From Paenarthrobacter sp. A20 (GTDB lineage: Bacteria > Actinomycetota > Actinomycetes > Actinomycetales > Micrococcaceae), in contig NZ_JALJWH010000001.1 of the NCBI RefSeq assembly GCF_024168825.1, forward strand, positions 372,001-436,000: 64,000 nucleotides of DNA, given 5' to 3'. Both the position numbers and the translations under genes were made by a program. This document shows positions 17,868 through 28,078 of the stretch, piece by piece. Under the pieces are notes generated by a model. That model was not told where the DNA came from. It worked only from the letters and a program-made list of their open reading frames with translations, and did not search any database. Within the stretch, counting starts at the first letter, position 1, and the number at the start of each line of letters is the position of its first letter.

Positions 17868-17983
17868 CCCACGCGAACCGTCGACGACGGCGGCACCCGG
17901 CCCGCCGCCGTCGGGCGCTCCGCCGTGCTGGTCCGGCATGAAGCCAAACCAGCGCCGGCAGAGCTGCACCAGGCGGCCCGTAC

Positions 17984-19330
17984 TCATGAGACCCGCACCG
18001 ACTCAGCGGAGCGCACCGGGGTCTCCAGCCCAAGGTTTTCGCGGAGGGTGGTGCCCCGGTATTCCGTGGGATAAACGCCGCGTTCCTGGAGCTCGGGCAC
18101 CAGGTGGTTCACGATGTCATCCAGGCCAGTGGGGATGAGCCATGGCGAGATGTTGAACCCGTCCACCGCACCAACGCGTGCGTATTCCGCGAGGTGGTCG
18201 GCCACGGCGGTGTAGGAGCCGGTGAACGTGGCGTCGACGCGTGCCGTCTTGGACGTGACGAACTGGCGGATGGACAGGCCCTTGTCCTTGGCCTCGGCCC
18301 TCCACTGATCGGCGAGCTGCCGGGCCTTGGCGCCGTGGAACCCGCTGCCCCGGGTCTCGGAGGTTTCTTCCACGACGGGATCGATCTCCGGAAGGGGACC
18401 ATCGGGATCATAGGAGGTGAGCTCGCGGCCCCAGAATTGCTCCAGGTAGGCAATAGCCTGCTGCGGGCCGATCTGCAGGCTGCGGACCCATGCTTTCTTG
18501 TCCTGTGCTTCCTGGTCTGTGGCTGCGAGGATGAATTCGCTGGCCGGCATGATCTGCACGGCGTTGGCACCGCGGCCGGCTGCGATGGAGCGGGCAACGA
18601 TGTCGCGGCGGAATTCCACGGCGTTGTCGAACTTGGGGTGCGCGGAGAAGATCACGTCTGCCTGGCGGGCTGCGAAGTCACGGCCGTCCGGGGAGTCGCC
18701 GGCCTGGAAAAGCACGGGGCGGTACTGGGCGCTGCGGGGCAACAACGGGGTGACGTCCACGGTGTAGTGCTGACCCTCGTGAAGAACGCGTCGTGCCGGG
18801 CCGGAAGGTGTTTCCCACGAATCCCAGATTCGCTTGGCAGTCTCAACGAAGGCTTCTGCATGCTTGTAACGGTCCGCATGGTCCAGGTAGCCGCCGCGGC
18901 GGAAGTTTGCCCCTGTCCAGGCGTTGTCCGTGGTGACGATGTTCCAAGCAGCCCTGCCGCCGGAGATCAGGTCCAGCGACGCCAAACGGTGCGCGAGGTC
19001 TGCGGGATCGTTGTACGTGGTGTTCTGGGTGGCCACCAAGCCGATGTTGGAGGTCACGGCAGCCAAGGCGGCCAGCATGGTTTGCGCGTCCGGACGGCCC
19101 ACCACGTCCAGGGCGTGGGGCCGGCCAAGGTGCTCGCGGAGCCGGAGTCCTTCGCCCAGGAAGAACGCGGCGAACTTGCCGCGCTCGGCGGTCTGGACGA
19201 TCCGGCGGAACGACTCAAAGTCGGTCTGCGAACCGGATTCGGCGGCTTTCCAAATAGTGCCGGAGTTGACGCCCTGGAAGAAGATGCCGAACTGGATCTG
19301 GCCGCTCGGCTGGAAAATGTCGCGTGTCAT
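17984..19330 (-). CDS. NtaA/SnaA/DszA-type FMN-dependent monooxygenase
   Basis: A 448-residue two-component flavin monooxygenase of the NtaA/SnaA/DszA group, which oxidises substrates with reduced FMN supplied by a separate reductase. IQFGIFFQG, TERGKFAAFFLGE, YNDPADLAHRLASLDLISGGRAAWNIVTT and FQAGDSPDGRDFAARQADVIF are group hallmarks. Relatives act on nitrilotriacetate, dibenzothiophene sulfone and thioether or S-alkyl cysteine derivatives. It is the last gene of the seven-gene minus-strand operon, 11 bp after the preceding monooxygenase. The context (amino-acid ABC importer, two further LLM proteins) suggests oxidative breakdown of an imported sulfur-containing amino-acid derivative (inference). 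Confidence 0.88.
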   Translation of the reverse strand: MTRDIFQPSGQIQFGIFFQGVNSGTIWKAAESGSQTDFESFRRIVQTAERGKFAAFFLGEGLRLREHLGRPHALDVVGRPDAQTMLAALAAVTSNIGLVATQNTTYNDPADLAHRLASLDLISGGRAAWNIVTTDNAWTGANFRRGGYLDHADRYKHAEAFVETAKRIWDSWETPSGPARRVLHEGQHYTVDVTPLLPRSAQYRPVLFQAGDSPDGRDFAARQADVIFSAHPKFDNAVEFRRDIVARSIAAGRGANAVQIMPASEFILAATDQEAQDKKAWVRSLQIGPQQAIAYLEQFWGRELTSYDPDGPLPEIDPVVEETSETRGSGFHGAKARQLADQWRAEAKDKGLSIRQFVTSKTARVDATFTGSYTAVADHLAEYARVGAVDGFNISPWLIPTGLDDIVNHLVPELQERGVYPTEYRGTTLRENLGLETPVRSAESVRVS

Positions 19331-19341
19331 GGTGTGTTCCT

Positions 19342-20400
19342 TTACTTTGCCGCGCCGGAAGCGGTGGTTGCATAGCGGTTTTCCGCCGGTCCGAGGCCCA
19401 GCAGGTCGCGGAACGTACTGTCCTGGATGGGCGGCCGAAGGGAACCGCGGCGACGAAGTTCCGGCAGGACAAGCCGTGACAGTTCGTCCAACCCGGCATC
19501 CAGAACATCAGGGTGGAGGCGAACGCCGTCGGCCTCCTGGAGCAGTGCATCGAGAAGGTCGGTGAGACGCTCGGCAGAGCCGACAAACCGCGCCCGTCCG
19601 GTTTCCGCATCGGACAAGGACCGCGAGGCCGCAGCTTCGCCACGCGAGTCCAGGACGACGTCGAGCTCCGCAACAACTGCCACGGAAGCACCCAGGCGGG
19701 CACGCACGTCACGAACCTCGGCAGCGAGCAGTTCGGGCGTGGGCGCGGACACCAGGACAGCATCCACGGCGTCGGCCGGAACCAAACCATCGCCTACCAA
19801 GGATGCAGCAGCGATCACCGGCAACTGTCCCTGCAGGGGCCTCGGAATAATGGAGGGGCCCTTCACGGAATACCCGGCACCTGCAAAATCAGAGGGCGTT
19901 TCGAAATCCGCGTAGTGCAGCTTGTCCACGTCGATGTACCGGCCGGTGGCGACGTCGCGGATCACGGCGTCGTCCTCCCAGGAGTCCCACAAACGGCGCC
20001 CGACCTCGATGGACGCGGCAGCCTCCTGGGCCAGCGCGGCACCTTCAACCGAAGAACGTCCGACGGCGGCAGCGGCCTCGGGCGACTCGGCCGCAGTCAC
20101 GATCCACCCGGCCCGGCCACCGGATACGTAGTCCAGGCTGGCGAGCTGCGTGGAGACGTGGAACGGTTCCGTGTAGACGGTGTCCACCTCGGGGACCACG
20201 GCGATGGTACGGGTGACGGGGCCGGCAAAGGCTGCGCGCTGCAGGGCGTTGGTCCGTCCGGCTTCCGGAGTGTCCGTGAAGGTTGCCGCGTGGAAACCGG
20301 CGGACTCGGCTGCGAGGACAGCACGGGCAAGGTTCTGGTACCCGGCACCATCGAGTTCAATGGCCAGGAACCCGGCCTTGTTGTCTTGAGGGGAACTCAC
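19342..20400 (-). CDS. Luciferase-like monooxygenase, divergent
   Basis: A 352-residue LLM-fold protein. FLAIELDGAGYQNLARAVLAAESAGFHAATFTD at the N-terminus and STQLASLDYVSGGRAGWIVT in the middle align with the NtaA-type neighbour, but the protein is shorter and the C-terminal half is Ala/Arg-rich with little motif conservation. The end contains STFRDLLGLGPAENRYA, resembling the LRENLGL tail of the downstream gene. Its start overlaps the DUF1684 stop by ATGA. It is likely a partner or second monooxygenase for the same pathway. Confidence 0.8.
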   Translation of the reverse strand: MSSPQDNKAGFLAIELDGAGYQNLARAVLAAESAGFHAATFTDTPEAGRTNALQRAAFAGPVTRTIAVVPEVDTVYTEPFHVSTQLASLDYVSGGRAGWIVTAAESPEAAAAVGRSSVEGAALAQEAAASIEVGRRLWDSWEDDAVIRDVATGRYIDVDKLHYADFETPSDFAGAGYSVKGPSIIPRPLQGQLPVIAAASLVGDGLVPADAVDAVLVSAPTPELLAAEVRDVRARLGASVAVVAELDVVLDSRGEAAASRSLSDAETGRARFVGSAERLTDLLDALLQEADGVRLHPDVLDAGLDELSRLVLPELRRRGSLRPPIQDSTFRDLLGLGPAENRYATTASGAAK

Positions 20401-21224
20401 TTCTGGTCCTGACGTTCGTAGGGGATCTTTTCGCCGGCTTCGATAGCCACGGTCAGCCGATTTTCGGCCGGCGGGAGTGGGCAGGTAGCGAGGTCGGTAT
20501 AGGCGCAGGGCAGGTTGACGGCCCGGTTGAAGTCGAGCTCAACCGAGCCATCAGCGGCAGGGACCACGGACAGGGAGCGGTTGGCGGCGTAAGTGGTCTT
20601 GCCGGAGGTCTGGTCCGTGAACAGCACCGACAGGGAACCAGGAGCGTGGCCGTTGAACGCGGTCAGCGCCAGTTCCTCGCCGGCCAGCTTGAAGCGGATC
20701 TCACCGGGAGCTTCGTACACGTGCTGGATACCCTCGACGGCGGCACCCACGGTGGTGGGGCGGGGCGCCTCGAAAGGTACGAAAGTCCCGGCCACGGCAA
20801 ACGCCGCGTTGGGTGTGTAGGCGGGCGTGCCCTGGTACTCCTGCAACAAGGCATTCGACGGGTTCCGTGGCCGAACGATGTACTCGCCGCCGCGCTTGGC
20901 AACCTCGATCACGGTGTCGCCCGAGACCAGGTTGATCCCGCCACGTTCCTCGATCGGCCCAAGCTCCACAGGAGTGCCGTTGTTCAGTTCCACCCCGTCC
21001 TGCTGCAGGCTTTCGCCCGGTTCCAGGACAACACGCACGACGTCGGCATCCGCACTCCAGGTGCCCGGCGCGCCTTCCAGCCGAGTTGCGTCGCTGCTGA
21101 GCCAGTGCAGGTGGGTCACGGCGAGGAAGCCATGCGGGTGGGCACGGTGCCGCTCGTGGGCGTCATGCCACTCCTGCCATTCCTCGTCGAAGGATTCGAG
21201 TGCTGTTTCAGTGTGCGTAGACAT
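20397..21224 (-). CDS. DUF1684-family protein
   Basis: A 275-residue member of DUF1684. The family has a beta-rich fold with conserved LHWL (here FLAVTHLHWLSSDA), RWL-type and PCAYTD segments; LDFNRAVNLPCAYTDLATCPLPPAENRL near the C-terminus is its strongest signature. The biochemical role is not established. I chose ATG 21224, with CAGGAG about ten bases upstream; a GTG at 21236 is an alternative. It overlaps both neighbours (17 bp upstream, ATGA downstream), so it is made together with the monooxygenases. Confidence 0.8.
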   Translation of the reverse strand: MSTHTETALESFDEEWQEWHDAHERHRAHPHGFLAVTHLHWLSSDATRLEGAPGTWSADADVVRVVLEPGESLQQDGVELNNGTPVELGPIEERGGINLVSGDTVIEVAKRGGEYIVRPRNPSNALLQEYQGTPAYTPNAAFAVAGTFVPFEAPRPTTVGAAVEGIQHVYEAPGEIRFKLAGEELALTAFNGHAPGSLSVLFTDQTSGKTTYAANRSLSVVPAADGSVELDFNRAVNLPCAYTDLATCPLPPAENRLTVAIEAGEKIPYERQDQK

Positions 21225-22374
21225 GTGCGGTATCACTCCTGTTCAATGCATGGTCTGCTGTGACGGTTGCTGCAGCGTCGGCTTCGGTTTTCCCGGCGAA
21301 TTCGGGTCGGCCCGCGAAGGGATCCCCGGCGGCCCACAGCGTGCTGGGTGCCGCCGCCCGGATGGCCGGGATAACTTCCAGCGCGAAGCGTTCCAGGATC
21401 TCGAGCTGCTGTTCGAACGGCAGCGTAGTAGGCAGGGAGATTGACTGAAGATCGTGGCCGTACAGCGAGTGGTAGCTGAGGATCTTGTCGATGACCTGCT
21501 CCGGGCTGCCTACCAAGGCCGGCCCCTCGGCCACTGCGTGCTGGATGTCCCTGAACGGCGAGTTGTTGCCGGGAACGTTGCGACCGGCAGTCAGGCCTTC
21601 GTAGACCGGACCGTACTGGCGGATGGCTTCCTGCGTGGTGTCCGCGATGAACACTCCACCGGCACCGCTGCCCGAGCCGAGGTACTGGTGCCGGGGATCA
21701 TGTCCGTGGCGCTCGTACTCTTCGCGGTAGTGGTCGATCAGGACCTTGTAGTTCTCCCGCGGCTGGATAGCGTTGGCCGTGAACAGCGGATCTCCCCACT
21801 TGGCGGCGAGCGCAGCGGAGGTCAGGGTTGTAGCCGAGCCGTGCCAAATCCGCGGCGAGCCTGCGAAGGGGCGCGGCGTCGTCGTGGTCGGCTCCGTGAG
21901 GGCGGGCCTGAAGCGGCCGGACCACGTGACGCTTTCCTTGCGCCACAGCGTGCGCAGCAGTGCGTACTTTTCGGCGAGCAGTTCCCATTGCTCGTCCAGG
22001 GACAGGCCAAACAAGGGGTACTGGAGCACCTCGTTGCCCTTGCCGATCACGAGTTCCAGTCGGCCACGGCTCAGTTGGTCGATGGTGGCGTAGTCCTCGG
22101 CCACGCGCACGGGATCCAGCACGGAGAGCACGGTGACACCGGTCTGCAGGCGGATGCGGCTGGTGACGGCGGCAATCGCGGCGAGGACCGTCGTCGGAGA
22201 GGACGACACGAACTCGCCCGCGTGGCGTTCCCCCACGGAGAAGCTGTCATAGCCAAGCTCCTCCGCCCGCCGGGCTGTCTCCACCACCTGGTTCAGGCGG
22301 TCAGCGGTGGAGACAATTTTCCCTGTGACCGGGTTCTTCACATGGGGAATGATGTCCAGGACCTGGAACTTCAT
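21208..22374 (-). CDS. Luciferase-like FMN-dependent monooxygenase
   Basis: A 388-residue LLM-class flavin monooxygenase. The TIM-barrel markers are FQVLDIIPH, EELGYDSFSVGERH, IRLQTGVTVLSVLDPVRVAEDYATIDQLSRGRLELVIGKG and HGSATTLTSAALAAKWGDPLF. Residues after ~345 form an Ala-rich tail. The start overlaps the stop of the binding-protein gene (ATGA) and the end overlaps the DUF1684 gene by 17 bp. In Bacillus, monooxygenases of this kind lie in the ytm/cmo operon with cystine-type importers and use S-alkyl cysteine derivatives as sulfur source; the same role is inferred here. Confidence 0.87.
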   Translation of the reverse strand: MKFQVLDIIPHVKNPVTGKIVSTADRLNQVVETARRAEELGYDSFSVGERHAGEFVSSSPTTVLAAIAAVTSRIRLQTGVTVLSVLDPVRVAEDYATIDQLSRGRLELVIGKGNEVLQYPLFGLSLDEQWELLAEKYALLRTLWRKESVTWSGRFRPALTEPTTTTPRPFAGSPRIWHGSATTLTSAALAAKWGDPLFTANAIQPRENYKVLIDHYREEYERHGHDPRHQYLGSGSGAGGVFIADTTQEAIRQYGPVYEGLTAGRNVPGNNSPFRDIQHAVAEGPALVGSPEQVIDKILSYHSLYGHDLQSISLPTTLPFEQQLEILERFALEVIPAIRAAAPSTLWAAGDPFAGRPEFAGKTEADAAATVTADHALNRSDTAHVYAH

Positions 22375-23372
22375 TTGCCGGCACCAAAGGTTGCTTCAGT
22401 GACAGTCTTCGATTCCGTCAAGGCTTCCTCGGAAAGGCCCCAGCGTTCCAGGACCTTGCCGTACGAGCCGTCCTTGATGGTGGAATTCAGCGCGTCGGTA
22501 ATGGCCGGAGCCAATCCGTTGCCCTTGAGAGTGGTGGCGGCGACCAGCGTTTCAGCCGGCCAGCCGGCATTGACCTTGCCCACTACTTTGAGGTCGTCAC
22601 GGGTGTTCTCGCGGTAGGTGACCGACGGGTACGGCGCCAGGTTCAGGTCGGTGCGGCCGGAGGACAAAGCCAGGATGGTGTCGGCGTCCGCGGAGTAGTA
22701 CTGCAGCGTCGCCGGCGCCTTGCCCTTTTCTTCGAGTTCCTTGTTCCACGCCAGCAGGATCTTCTCCTGGTTGGTGCCCGAGCCCACGGAAATCTTCAGG
22801 CCGGAAATATCGTCCGAGCCCTTGATGTCGTAGTTGGAGCTCTTCTTCGCTTCGAAACCCATGTACGCGGCACGGTAGGTGGAGAAGTCGAACAGCTTCA
22901 CGCGGGCCGCGTTGATGCCCACGTTGGAGAACACGGCCTCAAAGTCACCGGACTGGGTCTTCAGCGGCCAGTTCTCCCACGACGTCACTTGGAGGTCCAG
23001 TTCCAACCCCAGTTTGTCGGCCACGAGCTGGGCAATGTCCACCTCCACACCAATGGGAGTCTTATCGTCCGTGGCGTGGAAGGACAGCGGGATGGAACCG
23101 GCAGTGGTAGCAACCGTCAGTTTCCCGTCCTTGGCGATGGCTGCCGGAACGGCCCCCGCTGCGGCAGCGTCTTTCTCGCCACGGATCCGGTTCTGGTCGA
23201 CAGAGGTGTTGTAGACGATGCCATTCCTGGCAGCCTCCGACTCGGGCTTGGCGGCCGATGCCCCGGGATCGGAGCACCCGGCCAGCACGGGAAGCACGAC
23301 GGCGGGAAGTACAGCGAGTGCCAAAAGCTTGGTTTTGGAAGTGGCGGCGAAAGCGCGGGTAGTGCGAAGCAT
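22371..23372 (-). CDS. Amino-acid ABC transporter substrate-binding lipoprotein
   Basis: A 333-residue family 3 solute-binding protein. A lipoprotein signal with lipobox LAGC (Cys33) is followed by a short linker; the mature domain contains DGKLTVATTAGSIPLS, IGVEVDIAQLVADKLGL and SYGKVLERWGL. It would deliver a polar amino acid or derivative to the permease at 24307 and the ATPase at 23381. It is paralogous to the orphan lipoprotein at 14024. The gene lies 8 bp after the ATPase and overlaps the next monooxygenase by ATGA. Confidence 0.9.
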   Translation of the reverse strand: MLRTTRAFAATSKTKLLALAVLPAVVLPVLAGCSDPGASAAKPESEAARNGIVYNTSVDQNRIRGEKDAAAAGAVPAAIAKDGKLTVATTAGSIPLSFHATDDKTPIGVEVDIAQLVADKLGLELDLQVTSWENWPLKTQSGDFEAVFSNVGINAARVKLFDFSTYRAAYMGFEAKKSSNYDIKGSDDISGLKISVGSGTNQEKILLAWNKELEEKGKAPATLQYYSADADTILALSSGRTDLNLAPYPSVTYRENTRDDLKVVGKVNAGWPAETLVAATTLKGNGLAPAITDALNSTIKDGSYGKVLERWGLSEEALTESKTVTEATFGAGK

Positions 23373-23380
23373 GGGGTTTC

Positions 23381-24306
<926 letters not shown>

Positions 24307-24310
<4 letters not shown>

Positions 24311-25272
24311 CGGGTTTCCTTCGTGGGTGTGGCGGCAACGTGGGTGGTGAAGAACTTGCGAGCCTTCTGCAACGGGGTGAGCGGCAGTGTCCTGAGGGCG
24401 CCCTTGGAGAAGTGGCGTTCGATGTAGTACTGGAAGACGCTCAGCACGGAGGTGATCACCACGTACCAGAGCGTGGCGACGAGCAGGAGCGGCAGCACCT
24501 GCTGGGTCCGGTTGTAGATGACTTGGACCGTGTAGAACAGCTCGGAGTAGGCCAGGACGTAGACGATCGAGGTGCCCTTGACCAAGCCGATGATCTCGTT
24601 GAACGCATTGGGCAAAATGGCGCGCATCGCTTGGGGCAGCACGATCCTGGTGGAACGCTTCCACGCCGGGATGCCCAGGGCCGAGGCAGCTTCCAGCTGG
24701 CCCTGGTCCACGGAGAGGATGCCGCCGCGGATGATTTCTGCGGAGTAGGCTGCCTGGTTCAGGGTGAGGCCCAGGACGGCTGCAGCGAACTGGCTGATGA
24801 GCGTGGTGGTCTGGGCCTCGAAGAAGCGGACGTCCGTGAACGGGATGCCGAGGCTGATCTTTTCGTACAGGTAGCCCAGGTTGTACCAAAGCAGGAGCTG
24901 GACCAGCAGCGGCGTGGAGCGGAAGATCCAGGAGAACGTCCAGGAAACCGAGACCAGCAGTGGCGAAGCGGACAGCCGCATGAGGGCAAGGATAAATCCG
25001 AGGACGAACCCCAGGACACCGGAGATGGCCGTGAGCTTGAGGGTCTCGATGAGTCCGTTGACTACCGACTGGGCGGTGAACCACTCGGCCACCACGCCCC
25101 ACTCCCAGCGGGGGTTGGTGACCAGGGACCAGGCAATGGCGGCGACGCCGGCGGCAACCAGCACGGTGCCCACCCATCGCCAGGGATGCCGGGCCGGAAC
25201 CAGCTTGTACTCGGAGTAATCCGGGGTGGGCGGTGCAGTGTCCGCCGTGGCAGGCGGTGCGATTGCACTCAT
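24307..25272 (-). CDS. Amino-acid ABC transporter permease
   Basis: A 321-residue HisM/GlnP-type permease. About five membrane helices follow an N-terminal cytoplasmic tail and one extra helix (~35-50). FRSTPLLVQLLLWYN and the coupling EAASALGIPAWKRSTRIVLPQAMRAILP loop are diagnostic. The ATG at 25272 has GAGGTGG just upstream; an ATG four codons earlier (25284) is possible. As the only permease, it probably forms a homodimer. It is the first gene of a seven-gene operon that ends at 17984 and is divergent from the FAD/NAD(P)-binding gene at 25562. Confidence 0.9.
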
Positions 25273-25561
25273 GCGCCACCTCATTTCATATCGGTTGTTG
25301 CCTATCGGATGGCTGCCAATCTAGGGCCGCGCGAAACCCGGCAGCAAGGCAGGAATTTGCACTTCTTCACTGGACTTCGCGGGGCTTCGCAGGAGTTCGC
25401 ACAGCGTCACAATCACGTTCATGAGCCGCCATATGAGTCGGGATCTTGCGCGGCTTAACGCTCCATGACGCATGGTGAACGGCCGTTACCACCGCCTCGA
25501 CCGGCGGCCTGCTTCGTCCTTAGATTGGGCATCACCAACCACTGCCGTTTCAGGAGATCCC

Positions 25562-27499
25562 ATGCCGTCACGAGTTCCCGCCACCGCCTTCATTGGCGGC
25601 GGCCCGCGCACGGCCGGCGTCCTTGAACGGCTTGCTGCCAACCGTCCGGCATTGTTTCAGGGCCCCCTGCACATCCACGTCGTCGAGCCTCATGAGCCCG
25701 GCTCCGGGAGGATCTGGCGATATGACCAGGATCCCGGCCTGCTGCTCAACTCCACCGCCGCCGATGTCACCATGTTCACTGACGCCTCGGTGGCCTGCGA
25801 TGGGCCCTCTGTTGAAGGCCCAGGCCTCTCCACCTGGGCCGCCGGCGTGTTGGACGGCACCATCCGGGACGTCCCTGCGCTGGAGCCGCACCTTCTCGCG
25901 CAACTTCGCTCCCTGACGCCCGCGTCCTTTCCCACCCGGCAACTCCAGAGCAAGTACCTTGAGTGGTTCTTCGGCCGGGCCGTCAACACCCTCGGCCCTG
26001 AGGTCACGGTGACGGTGCATCGCGAAACGGCCACCGCGGTCTCAGCTGCGTCCGGCGGCGGGCACGACGACGGTCCGCACCGCGTGCGGCTGGCGTCCGG
26101 CGCCGAGGTGCTTGCCGACGTCGTGGTGTACGCGGTGGGCCACACCGATTCCCTGCCGGACCCCGAATCCGTCCGCCTCAGTGAGTTCGCTGCACGGCAC
26201 GGCGGGTTCCACGCGCCGCCGTCGTACACCACGGACGTTGACTACTCCGGCCTCCAGGCCGGCCAGGACGTGATCGTCTCCGGCATGGGCCTGGCATTTG
26301 TGGACCTGCTGGTGCTGCTGTTCGAGGGCCGCGGCGGCCGTTTCGAAGAAAGGCCCGACGGCGAACTGGACTATGTGCCCTCCGGCGCCGAACCCCGGGT
26401 CTGGGCCGGTTCACGGCGCGGCGTGCCGTTCCACTCCAAGATCTCCTCCGTTCTCCGCGGCGAGCCGATCACCCGTCCGCGATACTTCACCGCAGAGGCC
26501 GTTGATGCGCTCCTCACCGAGCACCAGGAACTCGACTTCCGCACGCACCTGTGGCCGCTGATCGCCAAGGATGCCGGCTACGCCTACTATCGGGAACTGT
26601 TCACCGGATACCCGTCGCGGGTTCTGGGAACATGGACCAGCTTCGAGTCGCGTTTTGACGCCGTCGATTGGTACAGCACTGCCCGGGAAGAACTGGCGGC
26701 CTTCTCCATACCGGATCCTGCCTTGCGCCTGGACCTCGAGAAACTGGACCACCCGCTCAGTGGTTGCGCGTTCGCCGACCATGACACGGTGCAGCGCTCC
26801 GTTGCCGCGTACATCCAGAACGACCTCAACCTCCGCACAAGCCCGGACCATTCCGAGACCCTCGCCCTCTTTACGGCTTTGTTGTTCGTCTACATGGACC
26901 TCGGCCGGCTGGTCCCGCAGGAGCGACTCAACGCACGCTCCCAGCAGGCGATCCACGGATGGTGGCACGGCTTCTTCAGCTTTGTGGACTCCGGACCGCC
27001 GTCGCACCGCCTCCGCGAGATGCTGGCGCTGCACAGGGCCGGGCTCCTGAAGTTCCTGGGTCCTGGCATGTGGGTCCGTGCCGATGATTCCCTCGGTCGG
27101 TTCGTAGCCGGCTCATTCCAGTCCCCCGTGGTGGTGGACGCCGCCGCGTACATTGAGGCGCGGCTGCCGTCCGCTTCCGTGGAGCGTTCCGCCAATCCCG
27201 CACTGGCCGACCTGCACGACGCCGGATGGGGCACCGAACAACGGCTCCTCACCTCCGAAGGCGCACACTCCACCGGGAAACTCCTGGTCTCCGGGAATCA
27301 CGAGGTACTCTCCCCTGTTGGTACTCCTCAGAAGGGTTTGTTCGCGGTGGGTCCGTGGACGTCCGGCTGGGGCGCAGGGGCGTTTGCCCGTCCCAACACC
27401 AACGCAGCACCCTTCCGGGAGAACGACGCCCTGGCGCGCCGGATCCTGTCCACCGTTGCTGCCGCCCGCCCAACTGAGTCGCAGTTGATGCCGTTTTGA
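25562..27499 (+). CDS. FAD/NAD(P)-binding protein (FAD-NAD(P)-binding domain family)
   Basis: A 645-residue flavoprotein-like enzyme. The N-terminal Rossmann motif is AFIGGGPRTAGVLERL; VVVYAVGHTDSLPD and DVIVSGMGLAFVDLLVLLFEGRGG form a second nucleotide-binding region, and FAVGPWTSGWGAGAFARP closes the FAD site. Proteins of this type are annotated as hydroxyacylglutathione-reductase-like or monooxygenase-like, but the reaction is unknown. ATG 25562 has AGGAG seven bases upstream. It is divergent from the importer and monooxygenase operon, so a role in the same pathway is possible. The last nine codons and the stop lie inside a 68-bp palindromic repeat. Confidence 0.82.
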   Translation: MPSRVPATAFIGGGPRTAGVLERLAANRPALFQGPLHIHVVEPHEPGSGRIWRYDQDPGLLLNSTAADVTMFTDASVACDGPSVEGPGLSTWAAGVLDGTIRDVPALEPHLLAQLRSLTPASFPTRQLQSKYLEWFFGRAVNTLGPEVTVTVHRETATAVSAASGGGHDDGPHRVRLASGAEVLADVVVYAVGHTDSLPDPESVRLSEFAARHGGFHAPPSYTTDVDYSGLQAGQDVIVSGMGLAFVDLLVLLFEGRGGRFEERPDGELDYVPSGAEPRVWAGSRRGVPFHSKISSVLRGEPITRPRYFTAEAVDALLTEHQELDFRTHLWPLIAKDAGYAYYRELFTGYPSRVLGTWTSFESRFDAVDWYSTAREELAAFSIPDPALRLDLEKLDHPLSGCAFADHDTVQRSVAAYIQNDLNLRTSPDHSETLALFTALLFVYMDLGRLVPQERLNARSQQAIHGWWHGFFSFVDSGPPSHRLREMLALHRAGLLKFLGPGMWVRADDSLGRFVAGSFQSPVVVDAAAYIEARLPSASVERSANPALADLHDAGWGTEQRLLTSEGAHSTGKLLVSGNHEVLSPVGTPQKGLFAVGPWTSGWGAGAFARPNTNAAPFRENDALARRILSTVAAARPTESQLMPF

Positions 27500-27535
27500 G
27501 CCCTCACAACGGCATTAACTGCTACCTACTTGGGT
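27468..27535. repeat. 68-bp palindromic element, copy 3, overlapping a gene end
   Basis: Outer arms GCCCAACTGAGT and ACCTACTTGGGT enclose inner CAGTTGATGCCGTT / AACGGCATTAACTG arms with a TTTTGA centre. The TGA of that centre (27497-27499) is the stop codon of the preceding gene. Same length (68 bp) as the copies at 464 and 15032. Confidence 0.8.
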
Positions 27536-27556
27536 TCCACCTACGAAAGGCCTGAC

Positions 27557-28075
27557 ATGACCACCACCCCAACCCTGCCGACGTCGGGCCTTACCGTCCT
27601 CAGCCTGCCCATGCGCGATCCCCGCGTCCGTCCGCTCCTGGACGAGCTCGCCGTCGAATACGAAACCCGCTACGGGAACCTGTTCGGCACCGGGGGCGCA
27701 GCCGAGGAACTGAACAGGTACCCGGCAGAGGAATTCGAAGCCCCGCACGGCGCGCTGGTCATCATCCAGGAGAACGGCGAGTCCGTGGCCGGCGGCGCGT
27801 TCCGCCGCTATGACGACCACACAGCCGAGCTCAAAAGGATCTGGACCCACTCGGCCCACCGACGCCGTGGGCTGGCCCGCTTGGTCCTGACGGAACTGGA
27901 GAATGAGGCCCGACGGCGGGGCTACCGGAAGCTCTACCTCACCACTGGCCCGCGCCAGCCGGAGGCCAGGAACCTGTATCTGGCCACAGGCTACAAAGCG
28001 CTGTTCGACCTCGCCGCAGACCCCGAGGAAATCAAGCATTTGGCGTTCAGCAAGGATCTTGCCGTGCACAGCTAA
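27557..28075 (+). CDS. GNAT-family N-acetyltransferase
   Basis: A 172-residue GNAT acetyltransferase. AELKRIWTHSAHRRRGLARLVLTELENEARRRGY holds the acetyl-CoA loop (RRRGLA), followed by LYLTTGPRQPEARNLYLATGYKAL. The ATG at 27557 has GAAAGG upstream; a longer frame from 27530 would start inside the palindromic repeat. It may be co-transcribed with the FAD/NAD(P)-binding gene. In Bacillus a GNAT is part of the S-alkyl-cysteine sulfur pathway, which fits the neighbourhood, but the substrate here is not known. Confidence 0.82.
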   Translation: MTTTPTLPTSGLTVLSLPMRDPRVRPLLDELAVEYETRYGNLFGTGGAAEELNRYPAEEFEAPHGALVIIQENGESVAGGAFRRYDDHTAELKRIWTHSAHRRRGLARLVLTELENEARRRGYRKLYLTTGPRQPEARNLYLATGYKALFDLAADPEEIKHLAFSKDLAVHS

Positions 28076-28078
28076 GCT

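Noticed and set aside
18104..19375. Plus-strand frame of 423 codons over the NtaA-type gene
   Set aside because: Antisense shadow of a clear monooxygenase; the translation is Gly/Val/Ala-rich without motifs.
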